A stretch of DNA of 64,000 nt from Trichomonas vaginalis G3. Lineage: Eukaryota > Parabasalia > Trichomonadida > Trichomonadidae. The stretch covers positions 8,928,001 to 8,992,000 of the forward strand of contig NC_067205.1 in NCBI RefSeq assembly GCF_026262505.1, read 5' to 3'. Shown here piece by piece: positions 19,815 through 29,323 of this stretch (its first letter is position 1; the number at the start of each line of letters is the position of its first letter). The notes beneath the pieces are model-generated. The model searched no databases, was not told the DNA's origin, and was given only the letters and a program-made list of their open reading frames with translations. The position numbers and the translations under genes are program-made.

Positions 19815-20388
19815 ATCTGTCCTTACATACAAAATAAAAAAAATATTTTATAAAAAATTAGCGTTATTTTTTCTATCTTAAGGAAATTCATGATTTTCAT
19901 AGAGTTTTAGGCGACCCCGAAGGAAGTCGGTCTCGCTGTTCTTCACTGTTTTCATAGAGTTTTGGCGACTAAGGTTTCTTACCTACTCGCTGTTCTTCAC
20001 TGTTTTCGTACGGAATCTCTTCTCTCAGTTTTCCGAGGGAAGCAAGCATATGCCATTTTACTCAGATTTTTGGTCATTTTTCAGTAAAAATAATGTTTAG
20101 GTGAAGAGGTGCGATCTCACCTGTTTTTTCACCTCTTTTTTTCACAACCGTTTTACATGGTAAACGTTATTTTTACATTATGACACGAAGTGAAGGTTGA
20201 CACTTCGTCAAAAAAATCCCTGAAATCATATCTTTTATACAAAAAAATACAAAAAAATGACACTTTTTCATTAGATAACTGTTATTTTTTGACGAAGTGA
20301 AGGTTGACACTTCGTCAAAAAAATCCCTGAAATCATATCTTTTATACAAAAAAATACAAAAAATGACACTAACTTTATTTTCTATCTT
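19815..20388. repeat. repeat-rich spacer with hairpins
   Basis: No gene. It contains GTTTTAGGCGACC-type tandem phrases, a dyad region AGGTGCGATCTCACCT near 20107, and a duplicated hairpin with an AAGGTTGA 8-nt loop: CGAAGTG/CACTTCG at 20186-20207 and a 15-bp stem at 20285-20299/20308-20322. Each hairpin is followed by AAAAATCCCTGAAATCATATC. Confidence 0.65.
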
Positions 20389-21024
20389 TCACAAAAGACC
20401 AAAAATAAACGCTTTACATGTATTTTCAGCAACTTTCGTCAATAATTTTATAGCTTTATCTATCTCATCTACTTCAAACGTTTCTTTACCTTTTATGGGA
20501 GCACCATACATTTTCTCAAACTTTTCGAGTAGTTCTGTTTCAGCAGCTCTCATATCATTAGCAAACACAACCTTGACTATATTGACTGTACTGTCATATC
20601 TTTGAGTTATATTATATGTTCTTCCTATCTTATATCTCTTTGTATTGAAGTCCTTCGGTTTCTGAACGATGTAAAGTAAGCCTTCACTGCAACGTTCCGT
20701 ATCGAATGAACCATGTTTAATGAAGTTATATCCAACAACTGGGTCTAACCATAACAAAACTATTGGTATAAGACTTTTGTCGATGAGATATGCTGCAGTT
20801 CCATAGAATCTTACCGATATTATAAGCTCAGGATTTCTTGTCAAAATTTTCTGACTAGAAGCAATTCTAACCCAGTCCTTTGTTTTCTTTCCAGATGGAA
20901 ATATAATGTCTGACAAAGAATATTTGTTGTATTTCTTTGAGTATCTTACGTTTAAATCACCTAATTCTAACCACTTGGTGTCATTGTCTATCTTTTTAAC
21001 TGTTTCAAACTCAGTGTTTGTCAT
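20389..21024 (-). CDS. KilA-N plus T5orf172 (GIY-YIG-like) protein
   Basis: About 211 residues from MTNTEFETVKKID, the first start after an upstream AT element. The N-terminal half resembles KilA-N-type sequence (VRIASSQKILTRNPEL, LIPIVLLWLDPVVGY). The C-terminal half has LLYIVQKPKDFNTKRYKIGR, then YDSTVNIVKVVFANDMRAAE and LLEKFEKMYG, the pattern of the T5orf172/MUG113 branch of GIY-YIG-like domains. This combination is frequent in giant viruses and phages. The gene looks whole. Confidence 0.65.
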   Translation of the reverse strand: MTNTEFETVKKIDNDTKWLELGDLNVRYSKKYNKYSLSDIIFPSGKKTKDWVRIASSQKILTRNPELIISVRFYGTAAYLIDKSLIPIVLLWLDPVVGYNFIKHGSFDTERCSEGLLYIVQKPKDFNTKRYKIGRTYNITQRYDSTVNIVKVVFANDMRAAETELLEKFEKMYGAPIKGKETFEVDEIDKAIKLLTKVAENTCKAFIFGLL

Positions 21025-21961
21025 ATATGTTCTTACATACAAGATAAAAAAAATATTTTATAAAAAACTAACTTTATTTTTTCTGTCTTGTATAAAAGAT
21101 ATGATTTCAGGGATTTTTTTGACGAAGTGCAAAAGTTCTCTTCGTAAAAAATAACAGTTATATAATGAAATTTGGTCATTTTTTCACGATTTTCATGAGT
21201 TTTAGGCGACCCCGAAAAAAGTCTGGGTCGCAATTTTTCACGATTTTCATGAGTTTTAGGGCGAGTAAGATTTTCTATCTTGTATAAAAGATATGATTTC
21301 AGGGATTTTTTTGACGAAGTGCAAAAGTTCTCTTCGTAAAAAAATAACAGTTATATAATGAAATTTGGTCATTTTTTCACGATTTTCATGAGTTTTAGGC
21401 GACCAGGTTTTTTTCCCTACTCGCAATTTTTTACGATTTTCGTACGGAATCTCTACCCGCGGTTTTCCTCGGGTAGCAAACATATGAGGAAATTCATGAA
21501 ATTTGGTCATTTTTTTACGATTTTCATGAGTTTTATGCTAGACCGAAAAAAGTCGTCTAGAGAAATTTCACTCAAAAGTTCTTGTGTGCTTTGGTTTTTG
21601 AACCAATGTCTGTATGTTTGGTTTCTGAACGATGTAAAGTAAGCCTTCACTGCAACTGCATTTACTAATAGTCTATGTACATACCAACCTCTTAAATTTA
21701 TTGGCAATTTTTTACAATTTTCGTACGGAATCTCTACCCTCGGTTTTCCTCGGGTAGCAAACATATGAGGAAATTCATGAAATTTGGTCATTTTTTTCAG
21801 CAAAAATAATGTTTAGGTGAAGAGGTGCGATCTCACCTGTTTTTTCACCTCTTTTCTAACATGGTCTAAAACACACAAAACTCATGAAATTTGGTCATTT
21901 TTCAGCAAAAATAATGTTTAGGTGAAGAGGTGCGATCTCACCTGTTTTTTCACCTGTTTTC
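21025..21961. repeat. shuffled KilA-N fragments and short repeats
   Basis: Pieces repeat three or more times: CGTACGGAATCTC plus GGTAGCAAACATATGAGG (a KilA-N fragment, FPHMFATRGKPRVEIPYE on the minus strand), ACGATTTTCATGAGTTTTAG, TTTTTTGACGAAGTGCAAAAG, and the AGGTG/CACCT dyad at about 21810 and 21917. No intact gene is seen. Confidence 0.65.
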
Positions 21962-22900
21962 TCACAAGCGTTTTACATGAATTGTACGATGTATATTTGA
22001 AATCCTAAACAGTTTTGTAGCCTCTATTTCTTCTTTTAGTACATCGAATGTTTTAACTATGCCGAAAGTCTCTTTATATTTCTTCTTGACATCAGATAGA
22101 AGGAAATCGTCAGCAGTTGGATAGTTTTTGTTCAGAAATGCTAACATGTTCATTTTATCTTCTGCTGGTTTTTCTGCTTCTTTCTTTAAGTCTGCATAGT
22201 CGTTTCTCATTCTTTCTATCTCTTTGATGGAGTAGTTATATTTCCTAATTGCTGCCTTACATTTAGAACATTGCGGGTTCATTTTTGCGTTATATTCTGA
22301 AACCTTACCTGCTAAAACAACTAAAGCGTCAATTGCTCTCTTCATCTCAAACATAGCGGGTCTTATTTGTTCATTCCATACTTTACCTCTTCTATCTTCA
22401 TCTCTTATCTGCCATACACATTCAGCAACTAACGAAACAAAGTTGTCGTAGGTCTTAAATTCTTCAGATTTATATATGTCAGAAACATTCTTATATACCA
22501 TGTCGCAATCTTTGTCCATAACCTTATGGTTGCAATGAAATCCTAGAAACTCATAGTTTACCTTTCGTATGAACTTCTTTATTTCTACTGAGTCAGTTGC
22601 TTTGACTTCTATTTCATCGAATTCAGGAATAGTGAGTTTTTGCTGCTGAATTTCAGGTAGTTTGGGTAAATGGTCAATAATGTCCTGCATTTCATAAAGA
22701 TACTGTTCATTTGTTTCATCTTTCGCACTACAGTCTAAATTACATGTTAAAAGTTCTTGCTTTATCTTCTGGATTTCTGTTTCAAAAGTATATGAAGAAG
22801 GAATGAAGCTTTTCATCTCTACCAACATTGACGTAGGATTCATGACTAACGAGTTTGGTGCTGTTGTTTGAATTGTTGTTGTGCCGATTGTTGAAATCAT
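21962..22900 (-). CDS. Polinton protein with CxxC and coiled coil, unknown
   Basis: 312 residues starting MISTIGTTTIQTTAPNS. It includes FLGFHCNHKVMDKDCD, a CSKCKAAIRKYN cysteine pair, and Lys/Glu-rich helical segments. Two Cys/His groups could bind metal, but spacing is irregular. It looks whole. No family is recognised. Confidence 0.5.
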   Translation of the reverse strand: MISTIGTTTIQTTAPNSLVMNPTSMLVEMKSFIPSSYTFETEIQKIKQELLTCNLDCSAKDETNEQYLYEMQDIIDHLPKLPEIQQQKLTIPEFDEIEVKATDSVEIKKFIRKVNYEFLGFHCNHKVMDKDCDMVYKNVSDIYKSEEFKTYDNFVSLVAECVWQIRDEDRRGKVWNEQIRPAMFEMKRAIDALVVLAGKVSEYNAKMNPQCSKCKAAIRKYNYSIKEIERMRNDYADLKKEAEKPAEDKMNMLAFLNKNYPTADDFLLSDVKKKYKETFGIVKTFDVLKEEIEATKLFRISNIHRTIHVKRL

Positions 22901-22974
22901 GTCTTTTATACAAAATAAAAAAAAATAAAAAAATAAAACTAACTTTATTTTTTATTTCGGGAAAATTCATGAAA

Positions 22975-23703
22975 ATTCAAGAGGTGAGAAAAGAGGTGAA
23001 AAAACAGGTGAGATCTCACCTCTTCACCTAAATTATATTTTTGGGTCCTTTACACTCATTACGAAGAAGTCTTGACAAAACATTTACGAAGAAGTCATGA
23101 CAAATTCAAGAGGTTAGAAAAGAGGGTAGAAAACAGGTTAGATCTAACCATCTACCCTAAATTATATTTTTGGGTCCTTTACACTCATTACGATGAAGTC
23201 TTGACAAAACATTTACGAAGAAGTCATGAAAATTCAAGAGGTGAAAAAACAGGTGAAAAAACAGGTTAGATCTAACCTCTTCACCTAAACTTTATTTTTG
23301 GTGTAAATTTCATGATTTTCGAGAGTTTTAGACCATGTTAGAAAAGAGGTGAAAAAACAGGTGAGATCTCACCTCTTCACCTAAACATTATTTTTGCTGA
23401 ATTCAGCAACAAAATGAACGAGGTCAGGATGTATGTAAATACATTTGAATTCATTCATAACGCCCTTAGTAAGCTCATAAAATGCTTGTTTTGAGGTCGA
23501 GCCACTTTTGGCTCCACCGTATTCTTTCAACCAAAACTCAAGAATTTCCCGCATGAATTTTGTATAAAAACCAACCGCCGGAATTCAGACGGTTGCTATA
23601 TTCTTCACAAAACATTTACGTTTAGTTTACGAAGAAGTCATGACAAATTCAAGAGGGTAGAAAAGAGGTTAGAAAAGAGGTTAGATCTAACCTTCTACCC
23701 TAA
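22975..23703. repeat. dyad-repeat cluster (GGTGAGATCTCACC / GGTTAGATCTAACC)
   Basis: Five dyads at about 23006, 23130, 23262, 23362 and 23673 share a central AGATCT. Their arms are either GGTGA/TCACC or GGTTA/TAACC, and outer arms change together (GGTGA...TCACC or GGGTAG...CTACCC). Most are followed by CCTAAA then a T-rich stretch. They could be transcription stops or protein-binding sites. Confidence 0.7.
23400..23610 (-). pseudogene. KilA-N fragment
   Basis: On the minus strand it contains KQAFYELTKGVMNEFKCI and YIHPDLVHFVAE, the latter a typical KilA-N motif. It is isolated among dyad repeats, truncated and broken. Confidence 0.45.
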
Positions 23704-23944
23704 AATATATTTTTTGGTCCGGGAACAACTTTCTCTCAATTGGAGCTGTAGCATACTCTTTGCGTAAACGGTTCAGACCTTCTTCGAAGTCTTGGTCTCT
23801 CTTGGACTGAGATTGGAATTGCTGGGGTGGAGCTTGCTGGAACAACCAAGGGTTGGGGAAGTAAGGCATAGGCTGATGAGACTGTTGTGGTGCTTTAGGT
23901 TCCTCTGGTTTGGGAATGGACTGGGTTGGTGGTACGTCGGACAT
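23687..23944 (-). CDS. 85-aa Pro/Gln-rich Polinton protein
   Basis: MSDVPPTQSIPKPEEPKAPQ starts at the ATG at 23944, directly against the repeat array. The remainder is Pro/Gln/Phe-rich, then a short helical stretch QDFEEGLNRLRKEYATAP. It is divergent from the gene at 24278 and paralogous to the 18589 remnant. Function unknown. Longer frames reaching into the array only translate the repeats. Confidence 0.45.
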   Translation of the reverse strand: MSDVPPTQSIPKPEEPKAPQQSHQPMPYFPNPWLFQQAPPQQFQSQSKRDQDFEEGLNRLRKEYATAPIERKLFPDQKIYFRVEG

Positions 23945-24277
23945 TGTTCTGAAGCAGTGCAAGTATTGTTCTGAAGCAGTGCAAGTATTGTTCTGAAAAA
24001 GTACAAGTATTGTTCTGAAGCAGTGCAAGTATTGTTCTGAAAAAGTACAAGTATTGTTCTGAAAAAGTACAAGTATTGTTCTGAAACAGAAAATTTTTCT
24101 CACAAATTGAGAGCTTTTACGGGAAATTTGTTCTGAAAAAGTACAAGTATTGTTCTGAAAAAGTACAAGTATTGTTCTGAAGCAGTGCAAGTCTTGTTCT
24201 GAAAAAGTACAAGTATTGTTCTGAAGCAGTGCAAGTATTGTTCTGAAAAAGTACAAGTATTGTTCTGAAGCAGTGCA
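23945..24277. repeat. 22-bp repeat array B with central core
   Basis: About thirteen 22-bp units of two types, TTGTTCTGAAGCAGTGCAAG and TTGTTCTGAAAAAGTACAAG. Six stand before and seven after a core at about 24082-24128 that contains TTCTCACAAATTGAGAGC and TTTACGGGA (24116-24124). The last unit runs directly into the start codon at 24278 and the first into the opposite start at 23944. Confidence 0.9.
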
Positions 24278-24643
24278 ATGGACAACATCGAGCCATTAGA
24301 TGAGGCAATTTACCTTATAGAGATAAATGAAGTTGTTAAGCAGTACTTGGGCAAGGACATGAAGCCCAAGGTCAAGTTCACCACTATTTCTGGAAGGGCT
24401 GCCTTGACTCTCGAGATTTCGACTGGAATTCCAATTCAAATACCAGACGGGACAGCCTACGATGGCATAAAGCAAGCAAAGAAAGAAGCTCTTCTCAAGT
24501 TCTTTGCCAAGCGTCCTTGGATACTACTTCCAAACAGAGAGAGTCCAATTCCACGAATTATACAAATTCTCAGAGCACTGTTCCACTTCTCGGGTCAGCC
24601 GTTCTACATAACCTGTGAAGGCGACATCCAACCAGTTCAGTAA
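24278..24643 (+). CDS. 121-aa Polinton protein, unknown
   Basis: Starts MDNIEPLDEAIYLIEINEVV, then KVKFTTISGRAALTLEISTG and a C-terminal FSGQPFYITCEGD. It looks whole. It is divergent from the Pro-rich gene across array B. A shortened relative lies at 18930. Base composition is less AT-rich than its neighbours. Confidence 0.5.
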   Translation: MDNIEPLDEAIYLIEINEVVKQYLGKDMKPKVKFTTISGRAALTLEISTGIPIQIPDGTAYDGIKQAKKEALLKFFAKRPWILLPNRESPIPRIIQILRALFHFSGQPFYITCEGDIQPVQ

Positions 24644-24757
24644 ACCTTAACGTTTAACTTCACTTTTTTATGTTTTTTGTGAAAGTGTCAAAAATAAATT
24701 GTTTTCATGAGTTTTCTACGATGTTAGAAAAAATGTTATTTTCTAATATCTTCACAT

Positions 24758-25617
24758 TCAATACTTTTTCAGCACTTTTCCGTAGTTATATATGAAAGAC
24801 AATTCGAGATAAAAGTCATAGTACAATGGAATAATATGTTGCACACCATTTGTTGTGAACCAAACTTGAAAGTCAGAGAAACTGTTACTAGGTGGTTCGT
24901 AGAATTTAGAAGCAAAGTCATAAAAGTCCTTACCAATACATAGAAAACTATTGTTGCTTGAACTGAAACTTGCATGACACATAACATTTTGAGGGTCAAA
25001 CACGTTTCTATAAACTGTCAAATCTGCTGGTGGAAGTATAAATTTAAATGGACCATCTGGTGGTAATGTTCGTTCTGGTTTAGTAACCGAAGAAATTGTG
25101 CCCAAGAACGTTTGTCTACTTTCCAATATAAAAAACTCTGTATCTCTTGGAGGGTTAATTTCAATCTTTTGAAATGAAACGGTGGAGTTCATCTTGTCAT
25201 ATTCTAGTTTCAGATAGTATGTTCCATTTAGTAAAGAGTCGTATTTTTTTGAAATTCCCAATAATATTTGTTCATTTGAGTTTGAAAGTCATTTAGGAGT
25301 TTTCTCAAGACTTTCGTCTGAACGAACTGTAAAGATCCTCATTTCGTCAAATTTGTCTATTAGGACCATCAGAACCTTTTTACTGCCCATGAAAATATAC
25401 TGCGAACATAAATGCGTTAGTTCTATTTGAAAACAAAACTCTTCTAAATCCTATTGCCTTTGCATCTGAAGGACTTTAGCCAACAAATTGGATAGTCAAA
25501 CCTGTATATTCGGGATGAAATTTCTTCATCTGAAATAGTCCTACCAGCATTTGTAAAGATATAGTCTAACGGTTTTGTATCTGCTACTTTTGTTCTTTGT
25601 TTTTCAACCTGAAGCAT
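24758..25617 (-). pseudogene. paralogue of the fibre-partner protein
   Basis: It starts MLQVEKQRTKVADTKPLDY, echoing the N-terminus of the gene at 957. The C-terminal part carries VFDPQNVMCHASFSSSNNS, KFYEPPSNSFSDFQVWFTT and YYDFYLELSFIYNY, clearly related to 957-1805 and 29324-30168. The element thus has two members of this family. It is broken in the 5' half in a few places. Confidence 0.6.
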
Positions 25618-25752
25618 TTAATATATGTTAAAAATATATTGTTTTAAAATAGTATGCCATTTCATATTTCTCATCTAACAAACAAGTTTCCCAACGGTCT
25701 TCTCCAACAAAACTCAGCGTACATTTCAAATAAAATAAAAATATTTTTTTCT

Positions 25753-25977
25753 TTACTTAACATAACCGCCTGCTGCCATAAGTCTTTGACGCCAACCCAT
25801 ACCAGCTAATGAAGGTTGACTTGGTTTAGTTTCCAAACTAAACTTTGGTTTTGGTTTATCTTCAGTTTTTGGTTTTTCTTCTTCTATCGGTTTTTTTGTC
25901 ACTTTCGGTTTCTCTGACTTTACTTCACTTGCAGGAACAGTTGTGTCGTCAACATCTTCATAAATATCATATGCCAT
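25753..25977 (-). CDS. small Lys/Pro/Glu-rich Polinton protein
   Basis: 74 residues: MAYDIYEDVDDTTVPASEV, then low-complexity KPKVTKKP / KPKTEDKPKPK, ending MGWRQRLMAAGGYVK. The minus-strand genes here are packed almost end to end. It is disordered and of unknown function. Confidence 0.4.
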   Translation of the reverse strand: MAYDIYEDVDDTTVPASEVKSEKPKVTKKPIEEEKPKTEDKPKPKFSLETKPSQPSLAGMGWRQRLMAAGGYVK

Positions 25978-26331
25978 TTGTTTTTGTTTCCTTTCAACTT
26001 TTTGTGTTTGTTGTAAAGTTTAGAATATTTCGACTCTAAGTCAATGAGATTCTATAATGAACTTGGTCAGTGAAGTAAACTTTTCCATCTGTTGTCTCGA
26101 AAGCCCTTCAGACTTCAATATTTTATTTGTGAGAGTCTGTTTCTTTTTTGAGATACTTGCCGTTCCATTTTTATGAAAAAGTGACTTTTGTAGTTAGGGT
26201 TTGTATTTCCAGACCTGGCACTTTCATTATTGAATTTTTCTCTTCATCTGTAAGTTCTTTGACAGGTTTTGACAATGTTCTGAACTTTTTGTTTGTGGTG
26301 TCAAATCTACCGTTTCAACTTCTTCGGTCAT
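25978..26331 (-). pseudogene. small charged Polinton gene remnant
   Basis: Starts MTEEVETVDLTPQTKSSEH on the minus strand; broken. The sequence around its start (TTTTTACTGAGATGAAATGA on the minus strand) is repeated at the next gene boundary at about 26500-26520. Confidence 0.35.
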
Positions 26332-26337
26332 TTCATC

Positions 26338-26502
26338 TCAGTAAAAAATTTTAGTTTGGTTTGTTTTCAACTGGTTGTTGTTGTTTTTTAAGTCGGTCTA
26401 AAACTTCCTGAGGTATAGGAAGAACTTGACAAACACGTTGTGTAACTGCTGGAAGTCGACAAATCCATCTTGAACTTATTTGTCTCAATGCTGTATTGTC
26501 AT
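26338..26502 (-). pseudogene. tiny Polinton gene remnant
   Basis: Minus-strand start at 26502 and end near 26338, Gln/Asn-rich. Broken. It shares its boundary sequence with both neighbours. Confidence 0.25.
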
Positions 26503-26508
26503 TTCATC

Positions 26509-26921
26509 TCAGTAAAAAACTTTACATTCCCACGTTTGAGGCGGTTGAGGTTGGTTATTGTTTACCCATTGTTGTGCATGGTTATATCCTCTGTTAAAGA
26601 ATCTTTCACCTTGGTCCATATAGTGTCCTGCTTGGTTATAGTAGTCATTTGCTTTGTTATAATAGTTTCCTGCTTGTCTTCCTACATTGTCCATCCATCC
26701 TTGAACTTTTCCTCTTGTTTCAGGATTTGGAATAAGATTTGTTGCATCTCGTGCTACATCCCAACCTTTCTGTACAGTTTGTATAATAGGTTGTGCTTTC
26801 TCTTTAAGTATACCTAATGTACTCAAATCTTCCTTCCAACTCCAAATACACCTCTGGCTATTGTTCCCACTGCGGGTAAAAATCTAGATGCAACTCCTGC
26901 TAATGCGCCAAATAAACCCAT
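26509..26921 (-). pseudogene. Gly-rich amphipathic capsid-associated-type protein
   Basis: The start at 26921 gives MGLFGALAGVASRFLPAVG, a hydrophobic Gly/Ala-rich amphipathic segment like the one at 30416. The downstream part has YYNKANDYYNQAGHYMDQG and NQPQPPQTWECK. Small proteins with such N-termini often act in virion entry (adenovirus protein VI is the known case); that role is inference. The region looks broken once. It is divergent from the integrase, with 16 bp between. Confidence 0.4.
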
Positions 26922-26937
26922 TTCTTATAGGATAAAA

Positions 26938-27902
26938 ATGACGAATCCAAACAAGGACCCCTATGTTTCTAAAGCGACAAAGAAAATCACTATGGTAAAA
27001 ATCTTTAGTTCAACCACCAAATGCTTGGTTTATGGATATCTTGGAAAACATTCGAGGTATAGAGAAGATGGACCACCATACTGGCTAATATTTGTTGGTC
27101 AAAACACAAGATACTGTGAAGCCATACCATTATGGTCCAAAAATATTTTAGATATCTTAGCAGCTTTGACAATATTCGTTGACAAATACCATCCAACAAA
27201 ACTGACATCTGACTGTGTGAAAGTTCTTTCAAATCAGATGATGTAAAAAACTATCTGCGTTCAAAAATGTAAAACCAATATTTCATTGTCGACCAAAACC
27301 ATTCTGCTCTTGGTGTCATTGACGGTTGTATAAAAAATGTTAAGAGACTTAAACCAACCACAAGGTGGTGAAGCAAATGAAATGTCATATGACGACAAGT
27401 ATAGACACTTCTCCATGGCAAAGATGAGACAAGTTTTAAATATTTACACATAGCCGTAAACAAAAAGGTTTTGGGAAACCACTCCCCCGAAGAAATGAAA
27501 AACAACCCTGACTTAGAGAAAGACTATATATTTAATAATTTAGTCAAAAGAGACAAACAAGAAAGAATGCCGGGCTTCAAACTTAAGAAAGGCGACAAAG
27601 TAAAAATAGAAATACCTAAACGCGACCCATATGAAAATACTATTGACTATGACAACAATGGGAACCCGACAGGTACTCACATTCGTGTTCGTAAAAATAG
27701 AAGAAAGTATACAAGAGAATATTATGAAGTTTTAGGCAAACATGGCAAAATGTACAGACTGCAAGCAGAAGATAAAACGACTATTGTCAGACCTCGTTTC
27801 AAACTTGTCAAAGTTCAAGGTGGTATACTTTCAAAAACAGTTCCTAACAAATATAAGACAACTCCTGACGAATATGCTAAAGAAGTTGAAAATGACGACT
27901 AA
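26938..27902 (+). pseudogene. Polinton retroviral-type integrase (DDE, C-terminal SH3/chromo-like)
   Basis: It carries RNase H-fold features: PYWLIFVGQNTRYCEAIPL, then FVDKYHPTKLTSD (second acidic strand). The C-terminal part has GDKVKIEIPKRDPYENT and KYTREYYEVLGKHGKMYRLQ, the chromo/SH3-like tail of Polinton integrases. It would insert the element with 6-bp duplications, as seen here. The gene is preceded by GGATAAAA. It is broken in a few places. Its stop codon overlaps the convergent fibre gene by about 3 bp (27899-27902). Confidence 0.75.
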
Positions 27903-29305
27903 GCATTTCTATACCATGCGTAAACTGTCATGTAAGGTGGCATGTAGTCTTTACTTTGTCCCGTTGTTTGCGTATATCCCGAAACGCGATGTGTATGGTT
28001 TCTCCTCCCTCAGTGTTACTCCAGTAACAATTTATAGCAAACTTAACGTTGTCTTTAACATCATATCCTTTACCTTTTGTCATTGCTGACCAATCCCAAT
28101 ATCTATGCTTATTGCCAACCTGCTTGAGATGTACTTAAATCTATGTAGTGACTATGTGCAGGTAAATTTTCACCTGAAATCGTTTTACTTCCACCTGTTT
28201 CCTTTGAAGAGTTTGCACAATACAAAAACCTGTCGACTATTTGAGTCCAAGTTCCAAAACCCAGAACTGTTTCTGGATTTGTTGAGTTCATTGACGTATA
28301 AATAGAGCCTATAGGATATAATGTTTGAAGTATTTCTGTCTTTAATGTTTGAAGCTCTGTTTTGTCTGCTTTCTTGTCATATAAATCTTGAGCAGTGAAT
28401 TAATATTATGTTCATCCTTCATGACATAAACATCTTTACATCTAATGTTTTTCATCGTTCGTTATGTCGTCATCCGATGTTAAACCTTGTGGAAAGTTAG
28501 GAGGTTTACAATATATTGCATCCCCACCAGTTTCTTCAACCGTTCCTTCAATACTTTCTATAGCAACAGTTTAAAACTTGTATGTGTATGGTTCTTGTCT
28601 GCTTTCTTCTCTAACTCATCGTTAACATAAGTTTTATCTGCTTTAAGGTCTAAACATCCTGAAACCCATCCCGTATCGGCTTTACTTTTAAAATCTTCGA
28701 TGTCCATTCATGGTACCAGTCAACCCTTTCTTTCATTTCGTTATCTTTTTCATCCACATATTCCTTATCTGCTTTCTTCTCTAACTTACTAGCCACATAT
28801 TCCTTATCTGCTTTATTTTCAAGGCTAACGTTTAAGTCTGTTATTTCAGATATAGAATGTGTATGAGTCTTTTAGAATATTCGTTTTCAGCTCTTGTCAC
28901 TTCACTTGACATTTTATTGTCAACATATTTTTTGTCTGCTAGTTCAGGATGAGTATGTTCTTTTGTTGCATAAGCATTGTTAGCTCTTTCTTCTTCTTTT
29001 GCTATTGCATCGTCTACATATTCTTTGTCAGCTTTGTTGTCAACATCTGCTTTCAAAAGAAGTTCATTTATAGGTTTCTCGTTTAAAGTTCCTTTTGTTG
29101 GATTTATACAGACAGTATGGTTCTTATTGTCTTGAAACAGAAACTCATCTGTCATTGGGTTTAATGTCAGTTTTAAGTTTCCTTCTTTCAATGACTCAGA
29201 TATCTTAGAATAGTTTGAAAAGTTTGTTGTGTTCTTATTTAGAGCTTGCATAATGAGTTGTCGGTTGTGTTGTATTTCTCTTATGGAAGCAATATCTTTC
29301 GACAT
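27899..29305 (-). pseudogene. phage tail-fibre-like protein (Polinton copy 2)
   Basis: N-terminus MSKDIASIREIQHNRQLIMQ, then stalk repeats (NKADKEYVDDAIAKEEE, ADKKYVDNKM), then a tip with GFGTWTQIVDRFLYC and GENLPAHSHYID, ending HLTVYAWYRNA. This tip pattern (G.W..I.DRFL, LPAHSH, LTVYAW) is that of phage collar/fibre tips. It is broken in several places. The middle differs from copy 1. Confidence 0.65.
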
Positions 29306-29323
29306 TTTTATTCTAGATAAAAT

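Noticed and set aside
23687-24308. long Phe/Thr/Cys/Gln-rich minus frames across 24 kb
   Set aside because: They translate the 22-bp array. The credible minus gene starts only at 23944.
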